Below, one piece after another: positions 27,934 to 36,332 of a stretch of 64,000 bases of DNA. A model generated the notes under the pieces. The model ran no database searches. It saw nothing but the letters and a program-made list of their open reading frames with translations, and was not told the origin of the DNA. The stretch's first letter is position 1. The number at the start of each line of letters is the position of its first letter. Location: positions 806,001 to 870,000 of the forward strand of contig NZ_JBDJAF010000001.1 in the NCBI RefSeq assembly GCF_039652555.1, written 5' to 3'. A program made the position numbers and the translations under genes. This DNA comes from Parafrigoribacterium mesophilum (lineage in GTDB: Bacteria; Actinomycetota; Actinomycetes; Actinomycetales; Microbacteriaceae).

Positions 27934-29438
27934 CAGAACGTGCCCCCCTGCGCGGCAGTGCCGGAGGCGAACCGCCCGTCGCGGGGATGCAGGTCGAGGA
28001 CTTCCGGTGGCGTGAGCGCGCTGGACGGGTCCCAGCCCTCGATGTCCCACGGGCTCGAGAGCGTGCCGCGCACCGCGGTGGCTCCGGCCACCAGGGGCGA
28101 CACCAGGTGGCTGCGGCCACCCTTGCCCTGCCGGCCTTCGAAGTTGCGGTTGGAGGTGGAGGCGCACCGCTCTCCGGCTGCAAGCTGGTCGGGGTTCATG
28201 CCCAGGCACATCGAGCATCCGGCGAACCGCCATTCGGCGCCGAAGTCGAGGAACACCCGGTCCAGGCCCTCGGCCTCGGCCTGCAGTCGAACCTTGGCGG
28301 AGCCCGGGACGACCATGACCCGCACGTCCTCCGCCTTGTGGTGGCCCTTGACCACGGAGGCGAACGCGCGCAGATCCTCGATGCGGCTGTTCGTGCAGGA
28401 ACCCATGAAGACCACGTCGACCTTGATCTCCTTCATCGGCGTGCCCGGCTTCAGGTCCATGTAGGTGAGGGCGCGCTCTGCGGAGGCGCGCAGGTTGGGG
28501 TCGGCGATGCTGGCGGGGTCGGGAACGCGGTCGCTGAGCAGCACGCCCTGGCCCGGGTTGGTGCCCCAGGTGACGAACGGCTCGAGCTCGCCGGCGTCGA
28601 GGTACACCTCGGCGTCGAACACCGCGTCGTCGTCGGTCTTCAGGCTGTTCCAATAGGCGAGTGCGGCGTCCCAGTCCTCACCCTTCGGCGCGTGTTCGCG
28701 GCCCTTGAGGTAGGCGTAGGTCGTCTCATCCGGCGCCACCATGCCGGCGCGGGCGCCCGCCTCGATCGACATGTTGCAGATCGTCATCCGGCCCTCCATG
28801 GAGAGGGCTTCGATGGCGCTGCCACGGTATTCGATGATGTAGCCCTGGCCGCCGCCGGTGCCGATCTTGGCGATGATCGCGAGGATGATGTCCTTGGCCG
28901 TGACGCCGGGACGCAGCTGGCCGTCGACGGTGATGCCCATGGTCTTGAACGGCTTGAGCGGCAGCGTCTGGGTGGCGAGCACGTGCTCGACCTCGCTCGT
29001 GCCGATGCCGAACGCGATCGCGCCGAACGCGCCGTGCGTGGAGGTGTGGCTGTCCCCGCACACCACGGTGATGCCCGGCTGGGTCAGTCCCAGTTGCGGG
29101 CCGATGATGTGCACGATGCCCTGGTTCTTGTCGCCGAGGGAGTGCAGCCGGATGCCGAATTCCTTGGCGTTCTCCCGCAGCGTTTCAATTTGGATGCGGC
29201 TGGTGTCATCCGCGATCCGCTTGTCGATGTTGATCGTGGGGGTGTTGTGGTCTTCGGTGGCGATGGTGAGGTCGGGGCGGCGCACCTGGCGTCCGGCGAG
29301 CCGCAGGCCCTCGAACGCCTGCGGGCTGGTCACCTCATGGAGCAGATGCAGGTCGATGAAAAGGAGGTCGGGCGATCCATCGGTGCCCTTGACGACGACA
29401 TGGTCGTCCCAAACCTTTTCCGCCAGCGTCTTACCCAT
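27933..29438 (-). CDS. leuC: 3-isopropylmalate dehydratase large subunit
   Basis: The catalytic subunit of isopropylmalate isomerase carries a [4Fe-4S] cluster. The 501-residue protein has the cluster ligands in GSCTNSR near residue 345 and GCSMCLG near 407-410, and CGDSHTSTHGAFGA near 130. The ATG at 29438 is preceded by AGGGAAGGG. It is the first gene of the run leuC-leuD-murA-plsC-gpsA, whose internal junctions all overlap or are under 5 bases apart. Confidence 0.97.
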   Translation of the reverse strand: MGKTLAEKVWDDHVVVKGTDGSPDLLFIDLHLLHEVTSPQAFEGLRLAGRQVRRPDLTIATEDHNTPTINIDKRIADDTSRIQIETLRENAKEFGIRLHSLGDKNQGIVHIIGPQLGLTQPGITVVCGDSHTSTHGAFGAIAFGIGTSEVEHVLATQTLPLKPFKTMGITVDGQLRPGVTAKDIILAIIAKIGTGGGQGYIIEYRGSAIEALSMEGRMTICNMSIEAGARAGMVAPDETTYAYLKGREHAPKGEDWDAALAYWNSLKTDDDAVFDAEVYLDAGELEPFVTWGTNPGQGVLLSDRVPDPASIADPNLRASAERALTYMDLKPGTPMKEIKVDVVFMGSCTNSRIEDLRAFASVVKGHHKAEDVRVMVVPGSAKVRLQAEAEGLDRVFLDFGAEWRFAGCSMCLGMNPDQLAAGERCASTSNRNFEGRQGKGGRSHLVSPLVAGATAVRGTLSSPWDIEGWDPSSALTPPEVLDLHPRDGRFASGTAAQGGTF

Positions 29439-29535
29439 GGCTATACCCTTCCCTGCCGGTGAAGCCTTCGAAAGCGGGCCCGTAGTTCTCAGCCGCGCGT
29501 GTCGCCATTCTACGTTGCGGCGGTGGGGACGGCTC

Positions 29536-30540
29536 TCAGAATTCGGCGGCCGTGTCACCTCGCCGCGCCTCGAAACGTGCGCGGATCAGGCTCGCGACGG
29601 TGGCGAGGGCCATGGTGCCCAGGATGACGAACAGGGAGGTCAACGTTCCGATTTCGGGTGCCCAGTCGATCGGCTGGCCGTTGTTGATGAACGGGAGTTC
29701 GTTGACGTGCATCGCATGCAGCACGAGTTTCACGCCGATGAACGCGAGGATGATGGCCACTCCGTGTTTGAGGTAGTGCAGTCGTTGCAGCAGACCGCCC
29801 AGGAGGAAGTAGAGCTGGCGCAGCCCCATCAACGCGAAAATGTTGGCGGTGAACACGATGAAGGGACTCTCGGTGATTCCGAAGATCGCCGGAATGGAGT
29901 CCAGGGCGAACAGCAGGTCGGTGGAACCGATCGCCAGGAACACGATGAGCATCGGGGTGAACACCCGGCGACCATCGACGACAGTGCGCAGCTTGCTGCC
30001 CTCGAACGTGTTGCTCAGCCTGACTCGACGGCGGATACTGCGGATGAAGAAGTTGTCCTCGCTCGCCCCCTCCTCCGGCTCGCCGGCGAACACCTGCCGG
30101 TACGCGGTGACCAGCAGGAACGCGCCGAACAGGTAGAAGATCCAGCTGAAGTTCTGGATCAGTTGCGCCCCGAGGAGGATGAAGACGCCGCGCAGCACCA
30201 GAGCGATGACGATACCGATCATCAGCACTTCCTGTTGCAGCTTCGCCGGCACCGAGAACCGGGCCATGATGATGACGAAAACGAACAGGTTGTCGATGCT
30301 GAGGCTGTATTCGGTGAGCCAGCCGGCGACGAACTGGCTGGCGTGTTCCGCATCCCCGATCACGAGCATCAGCACGGCGAAGACCAACGCCAGCCCGACG
30401 TAAAAGCCCACCCAGACGGCACACTCCCTGAGGCTGGGCACGTGCGGGCGGCGGATGACGAGCAACAGGTCCGCGGTCAGAATCAGCAGCAGGACGACCA
30501 TCGAGCCGATTTCGAACCAGAACGGGAGAGCGAGGTGCAT
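29536..30540 (-). CDS. TerC/Alx family integral membrane protein
   Basis: The 334-residue protein has about nine hydrophobic segments and the family acidic motifs SIDNLFVFV near residue 80 and ALDSIPAIF near 205. TerC/Alx proteins are implicated in manganese export, also during metalation of secreted proteins. The gene has a 170-base leader that carries the features of a yybP-ykoY manganese riboswitch, which agrees with that role. It is separated from leuC by 97 bp. Confidence 0.92.
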   Translation of the reverse strand: MHLALPFWFEIGSMVVLLLILTADLLLVIRRPHVPSLRECAVWVGFYVGLALVFAVLMLVIGDAEHASQFVAGWLTEYSLSIDNLFVFVIIMARFSVPAKLQQEVLMIGIVIALVLRGVFILLGAQLIQNFSWIFYLFGAFLLVTAYRQVFAGEPEEGASEDNFFIRSIRRRVRLSNTFEGSKLRTVVDGRRVFTPMLIVFLAIGSTDLLFALDSIPAIFGITESPFIVFTANIFALMGLRQLYFLLGGLLQRLHYLKHGVAIILAFIGVKLVLHAMHVNELPFINNGQPIDWAPEIGTLTSLFVILGTMALATVASLIRARFEARRGDTAAEF

Positions 30541-30574
30541 GGGAGCCTTTCAGGCGGAATCGGCGGGCGCGCGT

Positions 30575-30695
30575 GGAACCCGAAAGTCTCTCCCGCGGCG
30601 GCTCTGCTGGCCGTCGCCGTCGCATCCGGGGCACCGATGCTGCTGCCCGTCCTGACGGATGCGATGTGATGGGATACTCCCCTTCGCTTGCGCAA
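30575..30695 (-). promoter_or_regulatory. Probable yybP-ykoY (manganese) riboswitch in terC leader
   Basis: On the minus strand the leader contains the conserved GGGGAGTA (30682-30675), then a 9-bp stem TCGCATCCG/CGGATGCGA, inside it CCGTCAGGACGGG, and at the 3' side GAGACTTTCG. The outer helix P1 closes by pairing CGAAGG (30686-30681) with CTTTCG (30586-30581). These are the hallmarks of the yybP-ykoY class, which binds Mn2+ and often precedes TerC, MntP or P-type ATPase genes. The element ends about 35 bases before the terC start. A covariance-model search was not possible. Confidence 0.72.
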
Positions 30696-30712
30696 TGTTA
30701 CAGGATGAGAGC

Positions 30713-31375
30713 ATGAGCGAATCGTGGACAGTAGTCGATGCCTATCTGAACGGTGTGCTGATCCCGGATGACCCTTCCGGGCAGTCCGCACTTGAGGCGA
30801 ACGCCGCAGCCGGTTTGCCGGCAATCGACGTCACACCCACTCAGGGCAAGCTGTTGCAGCTGCTGGTACGGATCGGCGGCGCCCGTCGGGTGCTGGAGAT
30901 CGGCACGCTCGGCGGTTACAGCACACTGTGGATTAGCCGGGGCCTGGGCGACGGTGGCCTGGTCACCTCCTTGGAAGTCAACGCGAAGCACGCCCGTGTG
31001 GCCCGCGCCAACCTGGACGCCGCCGGGGTCGGCGATCGGGTGACCATCCGCATCGGTCCGGCGTTGGAGAGCCTGGCGCGGCTGGTCGATGAGGGCGAGG
31101 AGCCGTTCGACTTCGTCTTCATCGACGCCGACAAGCGCAATAACGCCCGCTATCTTCGGTGGGCGCTGAAGCTGACTCGCTCCGGCAGCGTGATCGTCTG
31201 CGACAACGTCATCCGCGGCGGCGATGTCGCCGATCCGGATGTCACCGACCCGGATGTTGAGGGCACCCGGGAGTTCCTCGAGGCGGTCGGCTCCGAACCG
31301 CGCCTGGATGCGACGGCGTTGCAGACCGTCGGGGCGAAGGGCTGGGACGGCTTCGCGCTGGCCGTGGTGCGTTAG
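30713..31375 (+). CDS. Class I SAM-dependent O-methyltransferase
   Basis: The 220-residue protein belongs to the methyltransferase 3 (catechol-O-methyltransferase-like) family: SAM motif VLEIGTLGGYST near residue 60, and FIDADKRNNARYL near 140 with the metal-binding Asp, then CDNVIRGG. The ATG at 30713 (MSESWTVVDAYL) is chosen because the family homology starts there. The substrate is unknown. It is divergent from terC, and its promoter must overlap the upstream part of the terC leader region. Confidence 0.9.
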   Translation: MSESWTVVDAYLNGVLIPDDPSGQSALEANAAAGLPAIDVTPTQGKLLQLLVRIGGARRVLEIGTLGGYSTLWISRGLGDGGLVTSLEVNAKHARVARANLDAAGVGDRVTIRIGPALESLARLVDEGEEPFDFVFIDADKRNNARYLRWALKLTRSGSVIVCDNVIRGGDVADPDVTDPDVEGTREFLEAVGSEPRLDATALQTVGAKGWDGFALAVVR

Positions 31376-31401
31376 TCGCGTACGCAACCGAGGGAATACG
31401 G

Positions 31402-31443
31402 GCGACACGCCGGCTTTCTGGCCGGTTTTGCCGGTCGTGTCGC
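31402..31443. terminator. Inverted repeat after the O-methyltransferase gene
   Basis: GCGACACG (31402-31409) and CGTGTCGC (31436-31443) form an 8-bp stem with a nested CCGG-rich hairpin. It lies 27 bp after the methyltransferase stop. No clear T tract follows, so it is a possible terminator or structured spacer only. Confidence 0.4.
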
Positions 31444-31507
31444 ATTCCACCCTCGATGGTGTACCGCAACCACGACCAGCCTGGCTGCCGCCAGACGGCT
31501 CCATGCG

Positions 31508-31544
31508 AAAAGCCCGGTTGCCAACGAACGTTGGTAACCGGGCT
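31508..31544 (-). terminator. Rho-independent terminator after tRNA-Glu
   Basis: On the minus strand a long near-perfect hairpin (arms AGCCCGGTTACCAACG and its complement) is followed by a T run (CTTTTCG). It begins four bases after the 3' end of tRNA-Glu and fits an intrinsic terminator for the tRNA transcript. Confidence 0.85.
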
Positions 31545-31548
31545 AGCG

Positions 31549-31621
31549 TGACCCCAACCGGATTCGAACCGGTGTTACCGCCGTGAGAGGGCGGCGTACT
31601 AGGCCACTATACGATGGGGCC
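31549..31621 (-). tRNA. tRNA-Glu(CUC)
   Basis: The 73-nt gene folds as a full cloverleaf: acceptor GGCCCCA pairs with TGGGGTC with one G-U pair, the anticodon loop reads CTCTCAC with anticodon CTC, and the T arm is CCGGTTCGAATCCGG. CCA is not encoded. It lies 13 bp downstream of the diacylglycerol kinase gene on the same strand and may be co-transcribed with it. Confidence 0.97.
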
Positions 31622-31634
31622 GTGAGTGGACAAC

Positions 31635-32597
31635 TCATCGAGTATGCCACACCGCGGCGGGGCTCACCAAACGGCGCGGCTTCGGTGCTGGCGCCAACAC
31701 GCGCAGCGCACCGGGAACGACCTCGACCTCGACCGGCAATGCCGACACTCGCTCGCCGTCGGCGTAGGCCACGACACCAGCCGCCTCGATGAGGATGCGA
31801 CTGGCCCGGTGGATCGACACTCTGGGGTCGGTGACGTGGGTGCCCGCGAACACGCGGGGGAAGATTCGCAGGAACGCGATGCGGGACATCGGCTGCACCA
31901 CGAACACGTCGAGCAGGCCGTCGTCCAGCCGCGCTTCCGGCGTGATCAGCATGCCGCCGCCGAACGAGGTGTTGTTCGCGACGGCCACCAGCAGCGCGTC
32001 CGTCACGGTGTCGACGCCGTCGAGCACAAGCCGGTAGCGGATCGGCTTCAGCACGGCGAGCTCGAGCAACAGTGCGAGGTTGTAGCGGCTACGGCCGCGC
32101 GGCCAGCGCATCCGGTTGGCGCGTTCGTTGACGATGGCGTCGAAACCCGCCGACAGCACCCCGGCGAACCACATGCGCTCCTTACCTTCCCGCACCACGG
32201 TGGCGGCATCGACCACCCGCGGTGGACGGCGGATCGCCTCGAGCAACGCGGCGACTGCTGCCGCGGGATCGCGGAGCGGGATGCCGAGGCCCCTGGCCAT
32301 GTCGTTGCCGGAGCCGGACGGGACGATGCCCAGCGGAATCCCGGTGCCGGCCAGCGCATTGGCGGCAAGGCCCACCATGCCGTCTCCGCCGACCACGACC
32401 AGGGCATCCGGCTTCGGGATGATCGCCGCTTCGACAGCCGCGACGAGGTGTAGGTAGTCCGGCTCGGTCAGCGCGACGACGTCGTGGCCGGCTGCGCGCA
32501 GTTCCGCGATGACCATCGGCCCCACGGTGCGGCTCTTGCCGAAACACGCCTCGGGATTGACGGCGACGACAATGTGCAGCGTCTCCGTCGTCGTCAT
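31635..32597 (-). CDS. Diacylglycerol kinase family lipid kinase
   Basis: The 320-residue protein has the DagK catalytic motifs GGDGM (70-74) and PSGSGND near 94, and the C-terminal domain with TSFGGGM and EARLDDGLLDV. It is expected to phosphorylate diacylglycerol or a related lipid at the inner face of the membrane. The ATG at 32597 starts MTTTETLHIVVAVNP. It is the YegS/DgkB type. tRNA-Glu follows directly. Confidence 0.92.
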   Translation of the reverse strand: MTTTETLHIVVAVNPEACFGKSRTVGPMVIAELRAAGHDVVALTEPDYLHLVAAVEAAIIPKPDALVVVGGDGMVGLAANALAGTGIPLGIVPSGSGNDMARGLGIPLRDPAAAVAALLEAIRRPPRVVDAATVVREGKERMWFAGVLSAGFDAIVNERANRMRWPRGRSRYNLALLLELAVLKPIRYRLVLDGVDTVTDALLVAVANNTSFGGGMLITPEARLDDGLLDVFVVQPMSRIAFLRIFPRVFAGTHVTDPRVSIHRASRILIEAAGVVAYADGERVSALPVEVEVVPGALRVLAPAPKPRRLVSPAAVWHTR

Positions 32598-32663
32598 GAC
32601 TCGATTATCCCGGTATTACGGCGCCCTCTTTCCCCCGCGCGCTATCCCGTCCCATCCCGCCCA

Positions 32664-32747
32664 TCCCGTTTCAAGGAAAAACCGACACGTTCGGGCCTGG
32701 CCATCGGGGAATCCGGGGGTTGAGGACAGTAACTCCGTGAAATGGGA
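32664..32747. repeat. 84-nt palindromic dispersed element, copy B
   Basis: This copy shares its first 14 bases (TCCCGTTTCAAGGA) with copy A at 21007. Its right end (32726-32747) matches copy A in 20 of 22 positions, and the central TTCGGG and CCTGGCC blocks are kept. The left arm has diverged inside, so the hairpin is weaker. It lies between the lipid kinase and the metal ATPase genes. Confidence 0.75.
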
Positions 32748-32770
32748 TGGGCTGGGATGCGGGCGGATGC

Positions 32771-34882
32771 TCAACGAATGCCGAGCTTGACCCTCCGCAG
32801 CAGCTGCGCGTTGAGCGCCACCACGATCGTCGACAGCGACATCAGCACCGCGCCGACGGCGGGTGAGAGCAGGATGCCGGCCCCGGATGCGACGCCCGCC
32901 GCCAGCGGGATCGCGACCGCGTTGTAACCGGTCGCCCAGAACAGGTTCTGCTGCATCTTGCGGTAGGTGGCGCCCGATAGCGTGATGGCGTCGGCGACGC
33001 CGCGCGGGTCGTCCGACGCAAGGACGATGCCCGCCGACTCGATCGCCACATCCGTGCCCGCACCGATGGCGATGCCGAGGTCGGCCCCGGCCAGTGCCGG
33101 CGCGTCGTTCACGCCGTCGCCCACCATGGCCACCCGCGCGCCCTTCTGCTGCAGCCCGGCCACGACAGCGCCCTTGTCACCGGGGAGCACTTCGGCGAAC
33201 ACCTCGTCCAGCCCGAGCTGTGAGGCGACCCAGCTGCCCACCTCGTGGCTGTCGCCGGTGAGCATCGCCACCCGAATGCCGCGCCGCTTCAGGTTGTCGA
33301 CCGCTTCTTTGGATTCGTCACGGATGACATCCGCCAGCGCGATGACGCCCAGCACGGTGTCCGCCTCGAGCAGGAACACGGTGGTTTTGCCCTCGGCAGC
33401 CTCCCGGCGCACCGCGTGCACCAGCTCGACATCGAGTCTGAGAGCGCGCTCGGTCACGACCCGCTGGCTGGCGACGGTGTACCTGCGACCGTCCACCTCC
33501 GCCTCCACGCCGCGGCCGGTGAGGGAGGTGAACTGGGTCGCACGCGCCACCGCGATGCCTCTGGATGCCGCCTCGCCGACGATCGCTTGAGCCAGCGGAT
33601 GTTCCGAACTGGCCTCCACCGCTGCCGCGAGCGCGAGCACTTCGTCGGCGTCACGACCCTCGGCTGCGACGACATCCGACACGCCGAGGCGTCCGCGGGT
33701 GAGCGTGCCGGTCTTGTCGAACAGAACGACATCGACCCGGCGGGCCTCCTCCAGCGCGACCCGGCTGCGGATGAGCAGGCCGTGGCGCGCCGCGAGAGCG
33801 GTCGAGATCTGGGCCACGAGCGGGATGGCGAGACCGAGTGCGTGCGGGCAGGCGATGATAAGCACCGTCACGACGCGTTCGAGCACGAAGCCGGGATCAT
33901 CCGGTCGGATCAGCCACCACGCGGCCAGCGTGAGTGCTGCCGCGGCCAGTGCCACGTAGAACAGCCACGCGGCCGCCCGATCGGCGAGGATCTGCGCCCC
34001 GGACTTGCTGGCCTGCGCTTCCGCAACCAGGCGCATGATTCCGGCGAGCGCGGTCTCGTCGCCGATCTTCGTCACTCGCACGGTCAGCGCACCGCTGCCG
34101 TTGATGCTGCCGCCGATGACGGTGGCCCCGCCAGACTTGGCCACTAGGGAGGACTCCCCGGTGAGCAACGCCTCATTCACCTCGGATTCGCCGTCGACGA
34201 CTTCGCCGTCCACGGGTACGCTGGCTCCCGGCTTCACGAGCACGAGGTCGCCGACCGAGAGTGCGGACACCGCCACGGTCATGGTGTGGTCGCCGTGCAG
34301 TAGCTCGGCCTCATCCGGCAGCAGCTTGGCGAGCTCGCCCAGTGCATCCTGCGCGCCCATGATGGCGGACATTTCGATCCAGTGGCCGAGCAGCATGATG
34401 GTGATGAGGCTGGCCAGCTCCCACCAGAAGTCCATACCCTTGAGACCCAGGGTGACGGCGGCGCTGTAGCCGAACGCGACGACGATGGCGAGCGAGATCA
34501 GGGTCATCATCCCCGGCTGCTTGGCCCGCAGTTCCTGGATGCCGCCCTTCAGGAACACCGTGCCGCCGTAGAAGAAGATCGCAAGCCCGAACACCGCCGG
34601 AAGGTATTCACTGCCCGGGAACCGCGGTCCGCCGAGACCCAGGATGTCTTGCAGACCGTGCGAGAAGACCAGGGTGGGGATGGTGAGCAGAAGACTCAGC
34701 CAGAACTTACGCTTGAACGCGGCGGGGTCGTGGGCGGAATGGTCGTGCCCGGCGTGCTCGTGCCCGTGATCGTGCTCGGCGTGCTCGTGCTCGGCGTGCT
34801 CGTGCTCGGCGTGCTCGTGCGCGGCGGGGTCGTCTGGGGGCGCTTCCTCGGTAGCGCGGGCGTCGGTGTGCTCATGAGCCAT
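32771..34882 (-). CDS. copB: Heavy-metal P1B-type ATPase, CopB-like
   Basis: The 703-residue pump has LTGESS (actuator), the membrane CPH motif in IIACPHALGL, DKTGT phosphorylation motif, SEHPLAQ and GDGVNDAPAL. CPH rather than CPC marks the CopB/P1B-3 group, associated with copper or silver export. The N-terminus is a His-rich tail of EHAEH-type repeats instead of a CXXC metal domain. The start is placed at ATG 34882, which has GGGGGG nine bases upstream; ATG 34891 is possible. A CsoR-type operator lies just upstream at 34902. Confidence 0.92.
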   Translation of the reverse strand: MAHEHTDARATEEAPPDDPAAHEHAEHEHAEHEHAEHDHGHEHAGHDHSAHDPAAFKRKFWLSLLLTIPTLVFSHGLQDILGLGGPRFPGSEYLPAVFGLAIFFYGGTVFLKGGIQELRAKQPGMMTLISLAIVVAFGYSAAVTLGLKGMDFWWELASLITIMLLGHWIEMSAIMGAQDALGELAKLLPDEAELLHGDHTMTVAVSALSVGDLVLVKPGASVPVDGEVVDGESEVNEALLTGESSLVAKSGGATVIGGSINGSGALTVRVTKIGDETALAGIMRLVAEAQASKSGAQILADRAAAWLFYVALAAAALTLAAWWLIRPDDPGFVLERVVTVLIIACPHALGLAIPLVAQISTALAARHGLLIRSRVALEEARRVDVVLFDKTGTLTRGRLGVSDVVAAEGRDADEVLALAAAVEASSEHPLAQAIVGEAASRGIAVARATQFTSLTGRGVEAEVDGRRYTVASQRVVTERALRLDVELVHAVRREAAEGKTTVFLLEADTVLGVIALADVIRDESKEAVDNLKRRGIRVAMLTGDSHEVGSWVASQLGLDEVFAEVLPGDKGAVVAGLQQKGARVAMVGDGVNDAPALAGADLGIAIGAGTDVAIESAGIVLASDDPRGVADAITLSGATYRKMQQNLFWATGYNAVAIPLAAGVASGAGILLSPAVGAVLMSLSTIVVALNAQLLRRVKLGIR
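34765..34832. repeat. 15-bp tandem repeats encoding the His-rich N-terminus of the ATPase
   Basis: The plus strand reads about four units of GTGCTCGTGCTCGGC with small changes. On the coding strand each unit encodes AEHEH. The array is in frame, so copy-number changes would alter the number of His pairs without breaking the gene. Confidence 0.75.
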
Positions 34883-34901
34883 GTGATCCATCCCCCCAAT
34901 G

Positions 34902-34916
34902 TACCCCCAGGGGGTA
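34902..34916. promoter_or_regulatory. CsoR-type operator
   Basis: TACCCCCAGGGGGTA is a perfect 15-bp palindrome of the G/C-tract kind bound by the copper sensor CsoR and its relatives. It lies 20 bp upstream of the chosen ATPase start and 34 bp upstream of the divergent MBL-fold gene, so it could repress either or both until copper is present. No csoR gene is in the window. Confidence 0.75.
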
Positions 34917-34950
34917 TGTTGAGACAAGCCTCCCGTCGTAGGCTCGCACC

Positions 34951-35589
34951 ATGAAGATCACAAAGCACGAACACGCCTGTCTTCAGGTCGAGAGCGCTGG
35001 CAACACGCTGGTCATCGACCCTGGATCGATGACCACCGCGTTAGTCGGGTTGAAGAACGTGGTTGCCGTGGTGATCACCCATCAGCACGCCGACCACTGG
35101 ACTCCCGAGCAACTTCATCGCATCTTGGAAGACAACAGTGCAGCGGTGATTTTCGGCCCTCCCGGCGTCGCAGCGGAGGCATCCGGATTCGACGTGACGG
35201 TGGTGAAGGACGGCGATGTGATCGATGTCGGCCCGTTCACGCTCCGGTTCTTCGGCGAAAAGCACGCGGTGATCCATTCCTCGATCCCGGTTGTCGACAA
35301 TGTCGGCGTGCTGGTGAACGGTCAGTTGTACTATGCGGGCGACTCGTTCACCATCCCGGAGGGTGTCGCCGTCGACACGGTGGCAGTGCCAGCCGGCGCA
35401 CCCTGGATGAAGATCGGCGAGGCGATGGACTACCTGCTTGCGCTGAAACCGCATCGCAGCTTCCCCACCCACGAGATGGTGCTTTCCGTGGCGGGCAAGG
35501 GACTGTCGAATCAGCGGCTGAAAGAAGTCACCGAGGTGAACGGCGGCGAGTACTTCCCGCTCGAGCCAAATGAGTCCCTCGACCTGTAG
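34951..35589 (+). CDS. MBL-fold metallohydrolase (UlaG-like)
   Basis: The 212-residue protein has the metal-binding THQHADHW near residue 43, and later His and Asp ligands (FGEKHAVIH, YAGDSFTIP, FPTHEM). Its compact size and pattern fit the beta-lactamase-like UlaG/YtnP group. Substrate is unknown. It is divergent from the CopB-like ATPase, across the CsoR-type palindrome. It converges with the SDR gene with a 5-bp gap. Confidence 0.87.
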   Translation: MKITKHEHACLQVESAGNTLVIDPGSMTTALVGLKNVVAVVITHQHADHWTPEQLHRILEDNSAAVIFGPPGVAAEASGFDVTVVKDGDVIDVGPFTLRFFGEKHAVIHSSIPVVDNVGVLVNGQLYYAGDSFTIPEGVAVDTVAVPAGAPWMKIGEAMDYLLALKPHRSFPTHEMVLSVAGKGLSNQRLKEVTEVNGGEYFPLEPNESLDL

Positions 35590-35594
35590 GCGAT

Positions 35595-36332
35595 TTAGCC
35601 CGCGGTGTAACCTCCGTCGACGACGACCTCTGATCCGGTCATGAACGAGGACTCATCGCTGGCCAGGAACGCAATGACGTTCGCGACTTCTTCTGGTTCT
35701 CCGAGTCGGCCCATCGGGGTAGTGCTCGTCAGATAGTCACGGTCCGTGTCTCCGAGGATCGGCGTGTTGATGTAGCCGGGGTGAACGGAGTTCGCCCGCA
35801 CGCCCTTCTTCGCCCAGCCGAGCGCGGTGTTCTTGGTGAGGATGCGCACGGCACCCTTCGCTGCCGCGTAGCTCGGGCCGCCGAGCCCGCCGACCAGGCC
35901 GTACATCGAGCTGATGTTCACCACCGACCCGTTGCCGGATGCTTGCAACGCTTCGCTGGCCGCCTTCATCCCGAGAAACGCGCTGGTCTGTGTGACGGCG
36001 ATGACGTTGTCCCAACTGGCCAGCGAGGTCTCCTCGATCGGCAAAGTATCGCCAATTCCAGCGTTGTTGACCAGGGTCGTCAAACCGCCGTAGGTCTTGA
36101 CGGCCTCGGCGACCGCGTTGTTCCAGTCGTTTTCGTTAGTGACGTCGAGGTGGATGTACGTTGCCGTGCCACCGCCGTCAACAATCTCCTGTACGACGGC
36201 CCGGCCGGTGTCGTCCTGAATGTCGGCAATCACCACATTGGCGCCACCGGCTGCCAGAAGCTTCGAGGCTGCCTTCCCAATTCCGCTTGCGCCTCCGGTG
36301 ATGAGTGCAGTTTTTCCTGTGAAACGAGCCAT
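35595..36332 (-). CDS. Short-chain dehydrogenase/reductase
   Basis: The 245-residue classical SDR has the cofactor motif TGGASGIG (12-19), NNAG near 88, the catalytic Ser/YxxxK set with YAAAK near 152, and the HPGYINTP segment. The acidic Asp after the second strand (IADIQDD) suggests NAD rather than NADP. The ATG at 36332 has GAGGAA about 7 bases upstream. The substrate is unknown, and it is transcribed alone. Confidence 0.9.
   Translation of the reverse strand: MARFTGKTALITGGASGIGKAASKLLAAGGANVVIADIQDDTGRAVVQEIVDGGGTATYIHLDVTNENDWNNAVAEAVKTYGGLTTLVNNAGIGDTLPIEETSLASWDNVIAVTQTSAFLGMKAASEALQASGNGSVVNISSMYGLVGGLGGPSYAAAKGAVRILTKNTALGWAKKGVRANSVHPGYINTPILGDTDRDYLTSTTPMGRLGEPEEVANVIAFLASDESSFMTGSEVVVDGGYTAG

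Noticed and set aside
27987..29462. Plus-strand frame of 491 codons
   Set aside because: It is antisense to leuC, which has all cluster ligands on the minus strand.
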